Program-made: the position numbers and the translations under genes
NCBI GenBank assembly: GCA_001898405.1
Contig: MKTW01000001.1
Coordinates: 124,001-188,000, forward strand
Reading direction: 5' to 3'
Source of the DNA: Sphingobacteriales bacterium 44-61
GTDB lineage: Bacteria; Bacteroidota; Bacteroidia; Chitinophagales; Chitinophagaceae
Length of the DNA stretch: 64,000 nt
Shown here: one piece after another, positions 37,181-46,599 of the stretch
Layout of the letters: each line of letters begins with the position of its first letter
Position numbering within the stretch: position 1 is the first letter of the stretch
Notes under the pieces: model-generated
Databases searched by the model: none
The model's input: only the letters and a program-made list of their open reading frames with translations
Told to the model about the DNA's origin: nothing

Positions 37181-37188
37181 CAAAGTAA
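37181..37188 (-). promoter_or_regulatory. candidate -7 element of tetR
   Basis: Minus-strand TTACTTTG is a near match to TAnnTTTG, with a TTG about 20 nt further upstream. It abuts the operator dyad, which strengthens the assignment. Confidence 0.5.
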
Positions 37189-37245
37189 CAATTAATTTTT
37201 TGTTTGAACAAGTCCTTTGGAAAAAGACTGCATGTTCTTGAAGTA

Positions 37246-37310
37246 TCCCTTCCCGTCTTCCCGCCTTACCGGTAAGTTTTTTACCGGTAAGGCGGGAAGA
37301 CGGGAAGGGA
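37246..37310. repeat. long palindromic repeat, copy 1
   Basis: Perfect 30-bp arms (37246-37275 and 37281-37310) around the loop GTTTT. The arm ends in the self-complementary 12-mer CTTACCGGTAAG. Two further copies at 45295-45357 and 63815-63873 share the same core and orientation. It lies between the hmgA stop and the tetR promoter. There is no T-run beyond the stem, so it is not a standard terminator. Confidence 0.9.
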
Positions 37311-37354
37311 GTATTTAGAATGAATTAGGCTTTAGTTATTAGAAATACTTGTGT

Positions 37355-38512
37355 TTACTCGGCCCAGCTCATCACATAGCCCTGGTTTTCGATTTCCAGT
37401 GCCTGTTTTGTGATCTTCAGTGGATGGAATGTGTCTACCATTACGGCCAGTTCCTTTGTCTCCTTTGCTCCAATGCTTTTTTCCACGGCGCCGGGATGCG
37501 GGCCGTGTGGTATGCCGGCAGGGTGCAGGGTGATCATGCCGCGTGTAACATGTTTACGGCTCATGAAATCGCCGTCTACATAATACAATACTTCGTCACT
37601 GTCTATATTACTGTGGTTGTATGGAGCCGGAATGGCCTGTGGGTGATAATCAAATAAGCGGGGACAGAAAGAACAGACCACAAAATTGTTGGCCTCAAAA
37701 GTCTGGTGCACCGGCGGTGGCTGGTGCACTCTTCCTGTGATCGGCTCGAAGTCGTGGATGGAAAATGCAAAAGGATAGCAGCAACCATCCCAGCCTACGA
37801 CGTCAAATGGGTGTGTGCCATAATGAAGTCCATAGAGTATGCCCCGTTTCTTTGCCCTGATCAGGAAATCGCCTTTCTGATCAAAGGAAGAAAGGCTTTG
37901 CGGTGGCCGGATATCCCTTTCGCAATAAGGTGAATGCTCCAGCAACTGGCCATATTTGCTCAGGTATCTTTTAGGATAGCGGATAGGGCTGAAAGATTCT
38001 ACAATGAAGAGCCGGTTATCCGGTCCGTCAAATTCTACCTGGTAAATAGTACCCCGCGGTATCACGAGATAATCCCCATAATTAAAAGGGAGATCGCCAT
38101 ACTGCGTATGCAAGGTGCCCTTTCCTTCATGCACAAAGATCATTTCATCGGCATCGGTATTCTTGTAAAAATAGTCTTTCATGCTTTCCTGCGGTGCAGC
38201 AAGCACGATATGGCAATCATTATTCACCAGCACCGGCATGCGGCTCTGCAAATAATCTTTGGCCGGTTGGATGTTGAACCCTTCAAAACTGCGGTGTTTC
38301 AGCATTTTTTCTTCTGCTACCTGCGGTGTTATATCCAGTTCAGGTTCTGTGCGGATGATCTGTGTAGGCGGATGAATATGATATAACAGGGAAGAATCAT
38401 TGCTGAATCCTTCTGTTGAAAATAATTGTTCGGAATACAAACCTCCATCCGGTTTGCGGAATTGTGTATGACGTTTATGGGGAAGGTTTCCCATTCGATG
38501 ATAATGCGGCAT
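37355..38512 (-). CDS. hmgA: homogentisate 1,2-dioxygenase
   Basis: Non-haem iron cupin that opens the ring of homogentisate in tyrosine and phenylalanine breakdown. Family motifs: MPHYHRMGNLPHKRHTQFR at the N-terminus, GDYLVIPRGTIYQVEF in the first cupin half, GWDGCCYPFAFSIHDFEPITG, and the iron-ligand region NHSNIDSDEVLYYVDGDF with LHPAGIPHGPHPGA. Length 385 aa, as usual for bacterial forms of this group. It stands alone here; no maleylacetoacetate isomerase or fumarylacetoacetase gene is adjacent. Confidence 0.93.
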   Translation of the reverse strand: MPHYHRMGNLPHKRHTQFRKPDGGLYSEQLFSTEGFSNDSSLLYHIHPPTQIIRTEPELDITPQVAEEKMLKHRSFEGFNIQPAKDYLQSRMPVLVNNDCHIVLAAPQESMKDYFYKNTDADEMIFVHEGKGTLHTQYGDLPFNYGDYLVIPRGTIYQVEFDGPDNRLFIVESFSPIRYPKRYLSKYGQLLEHSPYCERDIRPPQSLSSFDQKGDFLIRAKKRGILYGLHYGTHPFDVVGWDGCCYPFAFSIHDFEPITGRVHQPPPVHQTFEANNFVVCSFCPRLFDYHPQAIPAPYNHSNIDSDEVLYYVDGDFMSRKHVTRGMITLHPAGIPHGPHPGAVEKSIGAKETKELAVMVDTFHPLKITKQALEIENQGYVMSWAE

Positions 38513-38729
38513 GTTGAATTGTTTAGAAGTACAATATTGATTATAGCCGGTTGACCAGCAACCGGTCGCTATGCAGTCAGCTTAAGGCCGGGACAATTCA
38601 AGGGTAGAGAGCAGGAAAATGTATTTCCAGCGGCGCTTATCGATCCAGTATGTAAAATTCCGTTTGAAAGGCATACAATCGCAATAGTATAAAGTTAGGA
38701 AATATCTTCGCATCTTATATTCATTTTCC
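38513..38729. promoter_or_regulatory. divergent spacer between hmgA and phosphodiesterase
   Basis: 217 nt between divergent genes. A plus-strand TATCTTCGC at about 38703-38711 resembles a -7 element with one mismatch and is well placed for the phosphodiesterase. Nothing else is evident. Confidence 0.4.
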
Positions 38730-39218
38730 ATGACACGCATCGGCCTGATCTCAGACACCCACGGTTTCCTCGATGAATCTGTATTCCGTCATTTTAAAGA
38801 TTGTGATGAAATATGGCATGCCGGTGATTTTGGCAATGCAGATCTTGCAGATAAGCTGAGTGCGTTTAAACCACTGAAAGGAGTGTATGGAAATATAGAT
38901 GGCATGGATATCCGGGCCCACTATCCTGAGCAACTCGTATTCATGTGTGAATCAGTGAAAGTGATGATGCGGCATATCGGTGGGGCGCCTCCCAAATACA
39001 ACCCGGAAACAAGGAAAGAACTGGCATTGCATCGCCCGCTATTATTTATCAGTGGTCATTCCCATATCCTCAAGGTAATATACGATCAGCAATACCAATG
39101 CCTGCATATCAATCCGGGTGCCGCCGGCAAACAGGGATGGCATAAAGTACGTACCCTCGTCCGCCTGACGATTGACGGAAAGGAAATGAAAGATTGTAAC
39201 GTGATTGAATTACGCTGA
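38730..39218 (+). CDS. YfcE/MJ0936-type metallophosphoesterase
   Basis: Small calcineurin-like phosphodiesterase of 162 aa. Metal ligands are D9 and H11 (SDTHG), the GDFGNAD segment near residue 32, GNIDG at 54-58 and GHSH at 109-112; NPGAAGKQ near the end is typical of the YfcE group. The physiological substrate is unknown. It converges on the membrane-protein gene with a 2-nt gap. Confidence 0.92.
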   Translation: MTRIGLISDTHGFLDESVFRHFKDCDEIWHAGDFGNADLADKLSAFKPLKGVYGNIDGMDIRAHYPEQLVFMCESVKVMMRHIGGAPPKYNPETRKELALHRPLLFISGHSHILKVIYDQQYQCLHINPGAAGKQGWHKVRTLVRLTIDGKEMKDCNVIELR

Positions 39219-39220
39219 TA

Positions 39221-39691
39221 CTACATACCCGGAAACAAAGGGCGTGCAATGCCTTCACGGAATGGCCAGGGAACCGCAACCAGTATCATGAGTAAAGCGA
39301 CTATGAAAAGCCAGAAAGCCCTTTTGAATTTCAATTCATCCGAAAGAGGTTTTTTAGACATGCGGTATCCAAGCGTGATGAATATGATGGCAAGTATCAT
39401 GAATGTAGGATGCTCTACCCAAAAGAAGCGGTAAAATTTATTCTGCATTACGCTTTCTCCTTCCGGCAACTCTGTTTTAAGCATTCCAAATCTTCCCCAC
39501 AGCCATTGATAAAGGCCCAATAATAAAGTGATATGCGCACTGATCATGGTGAACAACCATACCCGCCTGTCGCCATCTGTAAATGCTCTCTTCTTTTGCC
39601 AGCCCGAATAAGCCTTGAAAATGGAGATCAGCAATAAGATGATAATAACCCAACGAAGAAGATTATGTAAATGCAGCAAGCCTGTATCCAT
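39221..39691 (-). CDS. four-helix membrane protein of unknown function
   Basis: 156 aa with four predicted transmembrane segments (about residues 9-28, 45-65, 92-112 and 128-146). Conserved-looking histidines occur in LLHLHNLLRW, ISAHITLLLG and WVEHPTFMIL, reminiscent of a small cytochrome b-like four-helix bundle, but haem binding is not demonstrable. It converges on the phosphodiesterase gene and precedes the PD40 gene in the same direction. Confidence 0.7.
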   Translation of the reverse strand: MDTGLLHLHNLLRWVIIILLLISIFKAYSGWQKKRAFTDGDRRVWLFTMISAHITLLLGLYQWLWGRFGMLKTELPEGESVMQNKFYRFFWVEHPTFMILAIIFITLGYRMSKKPLSDELKFKRAFWLFIVALLMILVAVPWPFREGIARPLFPGM

Positions 39692-39759
39692 GATGTTAAG
39701 ATTTTGGTGCTCAAAACTACGGAAAATTGCCCGGAAGGTTCAATACTGACTTCCAACCA

Positions 39760-40857
39760 TCACTCCACCCAATCTGCAATAAACACATTCGTATCCCTGG
39801 TTCCTCCATTGTTCCGGTTGCTGGCAAACACGATCTTTTTGCCATCAGGCGAGAACATGGGGAAGGCATCAAAGCCTTTGTCGCGGCTCACTTTGATGAG
39901 ATTGGAGCCATCTTCATTGATCGTATAAAGATTGAAGGGAAAACCTCTTTTGTATTCATGATTGGATGCAAAAATGATCCGTTTGCTATCAGGCATATAG
40001 CTGGGTGCCCAGTTGGCCTGCCCGTAAGAAGTGATCTGGCGGGCATTGCTGCCATCAGCATCGGCTACCCATACTTCCATATTGGTAGGTGCCACGAGAT
40101 GCTCGGCCAGCAGTTCTTTGTATTCTTTGATCTCAGCATCGGTTTTGGGACGGGATGCACGCCAGATGATTTTTTTACCATCAGGACTGAACCAGGCGCC
40201 ACCATCATAACCAAGCGTATGGGTAATCCTTTTTTCCTTGCCTGATTGAAGGTCCATTATGTACAATTCCAGGTCGCCATCCTTATCGCTTGTATAGATC
40301 ATTTTCTTTCCATCAGGGCTGAGTGTGGCTTCTGCATCGTAACCACTGGAATGAGTAAGTTGCTTTACGATCTTGCCATTGAGATCAGCCATGAAAATAT
40401 CGTAGCTGGCATACAAAGGCCAGATATATTTATTGCCATACTTGGCACGGTCTGGCGTAGGCGGACATGTATCTGCTCCCAGATGGGTAGACGCATATAT
40501 GATATGCTTCCCATCACGGGTAAAAAATGCACAGGTTGTACGGCCCTTACCGCTACTCACCATTTTATATTCAAATTTTTCACCGGGCTTTTGAGGAACC
40601 TTACCAATAAAGATCTGGTCGCAAGGGATGCCATCCTTTGGGCTGGTGCGTTGAAAAACGAGCCACTTGCTGTCGTAGCTCCAATATGCTTCAGCATTAT
40701 CCCCTCCGAATGTGAGCTGCTGAATGTTCCTGAAATGGGTTTCTTCTGGATAATGAAGCGTATCGGCCGCAGGCGGCTGAGCCGCTGCAGCATACGGGTT
40801 CAAAACACTGAACAGCAATGCAAGAAGGGAAAAAAGGCCAAAAGCAAGTTTTTTCAT
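39760..40857 (-). CDS. secreted TolB-like beta-propeller protein (PD40 repeats)
   Basis: 365 aa with a signal peptide (MKKLAFGLFSLLALLFS to about AAAQ) and at least five WD40-like PD40 blades: DAEATLSPDGKKMIYTS, GGAWFSPDGKKIIWRA, WAPSYMPDSKRIIFAS and DAFPMFSPDGKKIVFAS. Likely a periplasmic or surface scaffold; no catalytic domain is fused. The ATG at 40857 starts the signal peptide; an upstream ATG at 40884 would lie at or before the predicted transcription start (-7 box at 40881-40889). Confidence 0.88.
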   Translation of the reverse strand: MKKLAFGLFSLLALLFSVLNPYAAAAQPPAADTLHYPEETHFRNIQQLTFGGDNAEAYWSYDSKWLVFQRTSPKDGIPCDQIFIGKVPQKPGEKFEYKMVSSGKGRTTCAFFTRDGKHIIYASTHLGADTCPPTPDRAKYGNKYIWPLYASYDIFMADLNGKIVKQLTHSSGYDAEATLSPDGKKMIYTSDKDGDLELYIMDLQSGKEKRITHTLGYDGGAWFSPDGKKIIWRASRPKTDAEIKEYKELLAEHLVAPTNMEVWVADADGSNARQITSYGQANWAPSYMPDSKRIIFASNHEYKRGFPFNLYTINEDGSNLIKVSRDKGFDAFPMFSPDGKKIVFASNRNNGGTRDTNVFIADWVE

Positions 40858-40880
40858 GTTTATTCGTTTATTACGCGGTG

Positions 40881-40889
40881 GCAAAGGTA
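40881..40889 (-). promoter_or_regulatory. -7 element of the PD40 gene
   Basis: Minus-strand TACCTTTGC matches TAnnTTTG exactly and ends about 24 nt before the start codon at 40857. No clear -33 element. Confidence 0.55.
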
Positions 40890-40945
40890 TTTTTGACCGG
40901 CATTTGATTTGTCAGGCAATTGTCATAGATAGCGTATTTTGATGT

Positions 40946-41971
40946 ATGAAAAGGGCCAAAATCCTAAATTTTGTATTGTTAATGAAATGGTATCCGATCC
41001 TTTTGCTGGTTTTATTTGCGGGTTGCGCAGGCAGCGGTCAAGAAAACTCTCCTTTCGCAGAAATACTGGCCAAACCACCCTACTCTTCTATTACAGACAG
41101 CATCCGTAAGGAGCCCGCACGGGACGAGCTATATTTCCGGAGGGCTGTATTGCTTAACCGGAATAATCTTCCGGAACCGGCACTGGCCGATTTCCGGAAG
41201 GCCTGGTCGTTGAACAAAGAAGAAACTTACGCCATCGGGATCGGCAATGCCCTGTTGGAAAAGCAACCCGACTCGGCCAGCGTTTTCCTGCAAAAAGCCA
41301 TACAGGAATTGCCCCAAAGCATTTTCCTGCATATCCTGCTGGCCCGTTCTTATGATGCACGGCAGATGACCGATAAAGCCATCGCAGTTTGCGATGAAAT
41401 ATTGCATAAAGATTCCAACCAGGTAAATACCCTGGTATTAAAATCAGAACTGCTGGAAAAGAAAAACGATATCCCCGGCATGATCGCTGCCTTGAAGAAA
41501 GCGTATCAACTGGTACCCGGGAATGTGCAACTTGGCAATAAACTGATGTACCAATATGCGGAAACAAAAAATCCCGCTGCATTAGCGCTGGCTGATTCAA
41601 TGATCAGACGGGATAGCCAGGACCTGCATGCAGATCCTTTTTATGTAAAAGGCCTTTATTATTCCAATATCAATGATAAAACGAATGCTGTCCGCCTGTT
41701 CGATCAAACCATTCAGCGCGACCATCGCTATCTGAATGCCTATATTGAAAAAGGAAAGATCCTGCTCGATCAGAAAAAAACAGCAGAAGCTTTAAAAACC
41801 TTTCAACTGGCCAATACCGTTAACCCTGCTTTTGCCGATGCCTGGTACTGGATAGGCCAATGCCAGGAAATACTGGGGCAGAAACAAGAGGCTAAGTTGA
41901 GCTATGAAAAAGCATATTCTTTAGATAAAACATTTACCGAAGCAAAGGAAGCTGCCGGAAAGATCAAATGA
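40946..41971 (+). CDS. TPR-repeat lipoprotein
   Basis: 341 aa with a lipoprotein signal peptide ending LLVLFAGCAGS, then about six to seven tetratricopeptide repeats (for example DELYFRRAVLLNRNNLPEPA, ILLARSYDARQMTDKAIAV and NAYIEKGKILLDQKKTAEA). An ATG at 40982 begins a tighter signal peptide (MKWYPILLLVLFAGC) and may be the true start. Probably anchored in a periplasm-facing membrane; partners unknown. It precedes rpe by 59 nt. Confidence 0.88.
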   Translation: MKRAKILNFVLLMKWYPILLLVLFAGCAGSGQENSPFAEILAKPPYSSITDSIRKEPARDELYFRRAVLLNRNNLPEPALADFRKAWSLNKEETYAIGIGNALLEKQPDSASVFLQKAIQELPQSIFLHILLARSYDARQMTDKAIAVCDEILHKDSNQVNTLVLKSELLEKKNDIPGMIAALKKAYQLVPGNVQLGNKLMYQYAETKNPAALALADSMIRRDSQDLHADPFYVKGLYYSNINDKTNAVRLFDQTIQRDHRYLNAYIEKGKILLDQKKTAEALKTFQLANTVNPAFADAWYWIGQCQEILGQKQEAKLSYEKAYSLDKTFTEAKEAAGKIK

Positions 41972-42030
41972 TTAGTTCCCTTACAGCCATTCCTGTATAT
42001 TGCACCAAACTTATCCCTTAAACTAACACC

Positions 42031-42681
42031 ATGGCTATTGTTGCTCCTTCCCTGCTTGCTGCCAATTTTCTGAAACTGGAAGAAGAATGTAAAATGCTCA
42101 ACGAAAGCGAAGCGGATTGGTTTCACCTGGATGTGATGGACGGCCGCTTTGTTCCCAACATCAGTTTCGGTCCGATGATCATCGAGTTTGTCAGGAAAAC
42201 CACCAAAAAAATCTGTGATGTTCACCTGATGATCCTTGATCCGGGAAACTATACTGAACAATTTAAAAATGCAGGCGCCGATAATCTTTCCGTGCATATC
42301 GAAGCCTGCCCCCATCTTCACCGGAACCTTCAGCAAATAAAATCACTGGGCATGAAAGCCGGTGTGGCGATCAATCCGCACACACCCGTATCTGATCTTG
42401 CCGATATACTGCATGACACTGATGTAGTGTGCATGATGAGCGTGAATCCTGGTTTTGGCGGCCAGCATTTCATTCCGCATACCCTTGAAAAAATAAAGCA
42501 GCTGCGCAAAATGATCGATGAAAGAGGATTACCCACGCTCATTGAAATTGATGGAGGAGTAACGGAAGAAAATGCGGGCTCCATTATTGCTGCCGGCGCA
42601 CATGTATTAGTGGCAGGAAGCACCGTATTCAAATCAAAAGACCCCAAAGCAACGATCGCTGCATTAAAAGCAGCGAAATAG
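42031..42681 (+). CDS. rpe: ribulose-phosphate 3-epimerase
   Basis: TIM-barrel metalloenzyme of the pentose phosphate pathway. Metal and catalytic residues are visible in FHLDVMDGRFVPN (D34, D38), DVHLMI (H65), MSVNPGFGGQ (about residues 135-144) and LIEIDGGV (the second catalytic Asp). Length 216 aa is typical. It is followed closely (32 nt) by the TonB-dependent receptor gene. Confidence 0.96.
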   Translation: MAIVAPSLLAANFLKLEEECKMLNESEADWFHLDVMDGRFVPNISFGPMIIEFVRKTTKKICDVHLMILDPGNYTEQFKNAGADNLSVHIEACPHLHRNLQQIKSLGMKAGVAINPHTPVSDLADILHDTDVVCMMSVNPGFGGQHFIPHTLEKIKQLRKMIDERGLPTLIEIDGGVTEENAGSIIAAGAHVLVAGSTVFKSKDPKATIAALKAAK

Positions 42682-42713
42682 AAAGGGAACCAGAACTATC
42701 TGAAAATAAAAAA

Positions 42714-45236
42714 ATGAAGGCCCGCTTTTTTTGCAGCCCCTACCTGGTATTATTCAAAAGCAAACAGCTATGGCTGACGGCAGGCTTTTTCTTATTATCC
42801 TTCATCGGTTTTTCTCAGAAAAAATTTGCTTTTGTTTCAGGCAGGGTCATTGACGAACAGGAAAGGCCCTTATCCCATGTTTCCATTACGCAATTAGGCA
42901 ATCAATCAGGTATTACCAGCAACGATACAGGTTATTTCAGGATAAAAGTGCCGGCGGAAAGGGCATTCGCACTCGTGTTCAGCTACACCGGTTATCGCGC
43001 AGAACAAAAGAACTTCCTGTTGAATGAAAAGGAAGAAGAGTATGTTACCATACGGCTGGAAAAGATCACCAGTGTGTTGCAGGAAGTGATTGTAAGCGAT
43101 CAGCGCGACAGAAGGGAAGCAGGCCTGATACGGCCCAATCCAAAAACCATTATCAACCTCCCTTCCGTTACCACCGGGGTGGAAAGCCTTTTAAAAGTAT
43201 TTGTCGGTTCCAATAACGAGCTCACATCTCAATACTCTGTCCGCGGTGGCAGCTATGATGAGAACCTTATTTATGTGAACGATTTTGAAGTGTTCCGCCC
43301 TTACCTGGTACGCAATGGACAGCAGGAAGGATTGAGTTTTATCAACCCTGAACTCGTACGCAATATCAGTTTTTATACCGGTGGGTTCCAGGCAAAGTAT
43401 GGAGATAAGATGAGCAGCGTGCTCGACATTCAATACAAAAAACCGAAGCGCTTTGGTGGTTCTGCGTATGCAGGCATACTGGAGCAGGGGCTTCATCTCG
43501 AAGGCAGCAGCAAAAACGATAAATTCAGTTACCTGATCGGAGCAAGAAACCGCAGCAACCGCAACCTGCTGAGCCGGCAGGAAACGCAGGGCAATTACGT
43601 ACCCTCTTCTTCCGATCTCCAGGCGCTGCTGCAATACCAGTTAAACCCACGCTGGCAGGCAGAATTATTCGGAACAATTTCACAAACCAAGTTTTCACTC
43701 ACGCCGGCATTCACACAACTGACCAGTTCTGTTTTCTCTCCCTATTTCACTGCCAATCTCGGCCTGGATATCTATTTTGAAGGGCAGGAGAAGGACCAGT
43801 ACCAAACCAATATGCTGGGTCTTGCATTTACCAACCAGGTAAGCCGTCAATTGAAATTGAAGTGGATGGCATCCCGCTTTGAGAATGATGAAAGGGAGAA
43901 CGTGGATATCACAGGCGCCTATCTTTTTGGCGACCGTGATTTTGATCAAAGCAAACCAAGTTTTGGCATGATCATTAACCCGCTGGGCGCTGGCGTGTTC
44001 CAGAATTTCTCCCGCAATCAACTCAATATCACCAATTGGAATTTTTCACATAAAGGCAGTTATGATAAAGGCAATCATGCTTTTCAATGGGGGGCCGGTT
44101 ACGACAAAACATTAATTAATGACCGGCTGAATGAATGGGAATACCAGGACTCTGCCGGTTACTCGCTGCCATTAAACACTTCGCAACTGCAATTAAGCAG
44201 ATCAACCAAATCTATTGCCGACCTCGATATCAATAAATTTTCCGGATACCTGCAAGACAATATTCTGCTCGGCGATTCATTGAATACGTATACGCTTACG
44301 GCAGGAGTTCGTTTCAATTATAATTCGCTCAACAAAGAACTCCTTATATCACCCCGTATTGGTGCCAGTTGGAAACCAAACTGGAAAAGGGATTTTATAT
44401 TCCGGCTGGCAGCAGGCGCTTATCATCAGCCTCCTTTCTATCGTGAACTGAGACGCTATGATGGAAGCATTAATACTGCTTTAAAAGCACAAAAAAGCTG
44501 GCAGGGCGTAGTAGGCTTTGACTATAATTTCACCGGCTTCGGAAGACCGATGCGCTGGACTACAGAAGCATATTATAAAAGCATGACGGATGTAGTGCCA
44601 TATGATATTGATAATGTCCGCATCCGTTATTTTGGCGAAAACTCAGCCAAAGCTTATGCTGCAGGCGTGGAAATGCGTTTGTACGGTGAGCTGGTCAAAG
44701 ATGCAGAGAGCTGGATCAGTCTCGGCATCATGAACACCAAAGAAGATATCAAAGGTGATACTTATCAGCAATATACACTGGACGATCAAAACCGGCCTGT
44801 TGATAGCATAACCGTTGAAAAAGGTTGGGTAAGACGTCCTACAGACAGAAGGATCACTTTCGGCATGTTCTTCCAGGACTACCTGGCTACTAACAAGAAC
44901 TTCAAGATGTACCTGAACCTGCTGTATGGCAGCAATCTCCCTTACAATATTCCCGGCAGTGTAAAATACCGCAGCGCACTGGAAATACCCGCTTATATCC
45001 GTGTAGACATCGGTTTCAGTGCTTTGCTGCTCGACAGTGACAGAAGCAAACGAAGAAGCCATAGTCCTTTCCTGGGCTTTGACAATATCTGGGCAAGCCT
45101 CGAAGTATTTAACCTGATCGACAGGGATAATACGATCTCTTACTTACTGATCAAAGATTTCTCCAACACCACCTATGCAATGCCACAACGGCTCACACCA
45201 AGACTGGTCAACTTCAAAATTGTAGCCCGCTGGTAA
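42714..45236 (+). CDS. TonB-dependent receptor with CarboxypepD-regulatory domain
   Basis: 840-aa outer-membrane receptor: signal peptide (about residues 15-35, LWLTAGFFLLSFIGFSQ), CarboxypepD-reg-like domain (about 38-120, FVSGRVIDEQERPLSHVSI), plug domain with TSQYSVRGGSYDENLIYVND and a 22-strand-type barrel ending in VNFKIVARW, with an aromatic last residue. No SusD or transporter gene is adjacent, so the substrate is undefined. The palindromic repeat copy 2 lies just downstream. Confidence 0.9.
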   Translation: MKARFFCSPYLVLFKSKQLWLTAGFFLLSFIGFSQKKFAFVSGRVIDEQERPLSHVSITQLGNQSGITSNDTGYFRIKVPAERAFALVFSYTGYRAEQKNFLLNEKEEEYVTIRLEKITSVLQEVIVSDQRDRREAGLIRPNPKTIINLPSVTTGVESLLKVFVGSNNELTSQYSVRGGSYDENLIYVNDFEVFRPYLVRNGQQEGLSFINPELVRNISFYTGGFQAKYGDKMSSVLDIQYKKPKRFGGSAYAGILEQGLHLEGSSKNDKFSYLIGARNRSNRNLLSRQETQGNYVPSSSDLQALLQYQLNPRWQAELFGTISQTKFSLTPAFTQLTSSVFSPYFTANLGLDIYFEGQEKDQYQTNMLGLAFTNQVSRQLKLKWMASRFENDERENVDITGAYLFGDRDFDQSKPSFGMIINPLGAGVFQNFSRNQLNITNWNFSHKGSYDKGNHAFQWGAGYDKTLINDRLNEWEYQDSAGYSLPLNTSQLQLSRSTKSIADLDINKFSGYLQDNILLGDSLNTYTLTAGVRFNYNSLNKELLISPRIGASWKPNWKRDFIFRLAAGAYHQPPFYRELRRYDGSINTALKAQKSWQGVVGFDYNFTGFGRPMRWTTEAYYKSMTDVVPYDIDNVRIRYFGENSAKAYAAGVEMRLYGELVKDAESWISLGIMNTKEDIKGDTYQQYTLDDQNRPVDSITVEKGWVRRPTDRRITFGMFFQDYLATNKNFKMYLNLLYGSNLPYNIPGSVKYRSALEIPAYIRVDIGFSALLLDSDRSKRRSHSPFLGFDNIWASLEVFNLIDRDNTISYLLIKDFSNTTYAMPQRLTPRLVNFKIVARW

Positions 45237-45615
45237 TACAATGGTAACATGCCTGTCACATCGAACACATAAACAACGATCAACCTAAATACTTCCTTCC
45301 CGTCCTTCCCGCCTTACCGGTAAGTTTTTTACCGATAAGGCGGGAAGGACGGGAAGGAGTCGCTTTAACCAAACCTTTCCTTTCAATAATTGTTACTTGT
45401 AAACCTCCTACTATTAGCGTTACATAAATCTGAGTGTTTTAACAAAACCAAATTTGTATTCACATTTGTTAATAAGTAACTTTAGGAAGTGAATATAGTT
45501 CCAATTTATATTTGGAAAAGAGAGGTAAAGCTTCTGTAAAGAAATTCAGAAGACGCAACTGAACCCGGCCCCTTACCTCTCGCCGGTTTGAATTAAGATT
45601 TTAAATTAATCCGCA
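45237..45615 (+). other. 379-nt intergenic region with palindromic repeat
   Basis: Holds the long palindromic repeat copy 2 (45295-45357) and then an A/T-rich region leading to phoH. A stretch AGAGAGGTAAAGC (about 45519) and CCTTACCTCTCG (about 45570) are partly complementary (GAGGTAA with TTACCTC). No gene is visible. The phoH promoter must lie here but could not be placed with confidence. Confidence 0.5.
45295..45357. repeat. long palindromic repeat, copy 2
   Basis: 29-bp arms (45295-45323 and 45329-45357) around GTTTT with one mismatch (an A in the right arm, ACCGATAAGG). Relative to copy 1 both arms carry the same one-base expansion (GTCCTTCCC against GGGAAGGAC), i.e. compensatory change. 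Confidence 0.9.
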
Positions 45616-46599
45616 TTGACTGAAACAATTATTAACCTCGAAACCGTAAACCCTATCGAGTTCTTCGGAGTAAATAACGGCAAACTGGACATCCTTAAAA
45701 AGAAATTCCCACTCTTAAAAATTCTTTCCCGCGGTACACAGATCAAATTGAGCGGCGCTCCTGAGCAAATTGAAAATGCCAGGGAAAAGATCGACCTCAT
45801 TGTGTCGTACCTGGAAAGGAATGGCCACATGAGTGAGAATTATTTTGAGCAGGTGCTGGGAGGTGATGATGCAGAAACAGTGGATCATTTTGTAGAGCGT
45901 CATCCCAATGAAGTGCTCGTGTTCGGGCCCAACGGCAAATCTGTGCGTGCACGCACAGCCAATCAGAAAAAACTGGTGCAGGAAGCCGAAAAGAATGATA
46001 TCGTTTTCGCTATCGGCCCTGCCGGTACAGGTAAAACCTATACCGCTGTTGCATTGGCAGTAAGAGCCCTGAAGAACAAACAGGTGAAAAAGATCATTCT
46101 TACCAGACCTGCAGTAGAAGCAGGAGAAAGCCTTGGTTTTTTACCGGGCGACCTGAAAGAAAAAATCGATCCTTATCTGCGTCCTTTGTATGATGCGCTG
46201 GATGACATGATACCCGCCGACAAACTGGGTTATTATATGACTACCCGCACCATCGAGATAGCACCGCTGGCTTATATGCGGGGGCGTACACTGGACAATG
46301 CCTTTATCATTCTCGATGAAGCACAGAATGCTACCGATCTGCAATTGAAAATGTTCCTTACAAGGATCGGTGCCAATGCAAAAGCCATTATCACCGGTGA
46401 TATGACACAGGTGGACCTTCCCAGGAACCAGCGCAGTGGCCTGGCTACTGCTGTCCGCATCCTGCAAAACATTGATGGCATCGGCCATATTGAACTGGAT
46501 GAAGAGGACGTAGTACGCCACAGGTTAGTGAAAAGCATACTTCGTGCATATAACAAGGAGCATGAAAAAGAAAATCCCACTGCTCACCGTGGCCAATAA
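45616..46599 (+). CDS. phoH: PhoH-like ATPase
   Basis: 327-aa P-loop protein of the PhoH/PhoL family, linked in other bacteria to RNA metabolism and ribosome maturation. Walker A is GPAGTGKTYT (134-143), Walker B FIILDEAQ near residue 235; a KH-like N-terminal domain precedes. The start is a TTG at 45616: the translated N-terminus (TETIINLETVNPIEFFGVNN) is conserved-looking, and no ATG lies nearby. The C-terminus overlaps the next gene by about 38 nt. Confidence 0.9.
   Translation: MTETIINLETVNPIEFFGVNNGKLDILKKKFPLLKILSRGTQIKLSGAPEQIENAREKIDLIVSYLERNGHMSENYFEQVLGGDDAETVDHFVERHPNEVLVFGPNGKSVRARTANQKKLVQEAEKNDIVFAIGPAGTGKTYTAVALAVRALKNKQVKKIILTRPAVEAGESLGFLPGDLKEKIDPYLRPLYDALDDMIPADKLGYYMTTRTIEIAPLAYMRGRTLDNAFIILDEAQNATDLQLKMFLTRIGANAKAIITGDMTQVDLPRNQRSGLATAVRILQNIDGIGHIELDEEDVVRHRLVKSILRAYNKEHEKENPTAHRGQ

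Noticed and set aside
37246-37310. Palindrome copy 1 as a simple rho-independent terminator of hmgA
   Set aside because: No U-tract follows the stem on the minus strand, and it recurs as a repeat family elsewhere.
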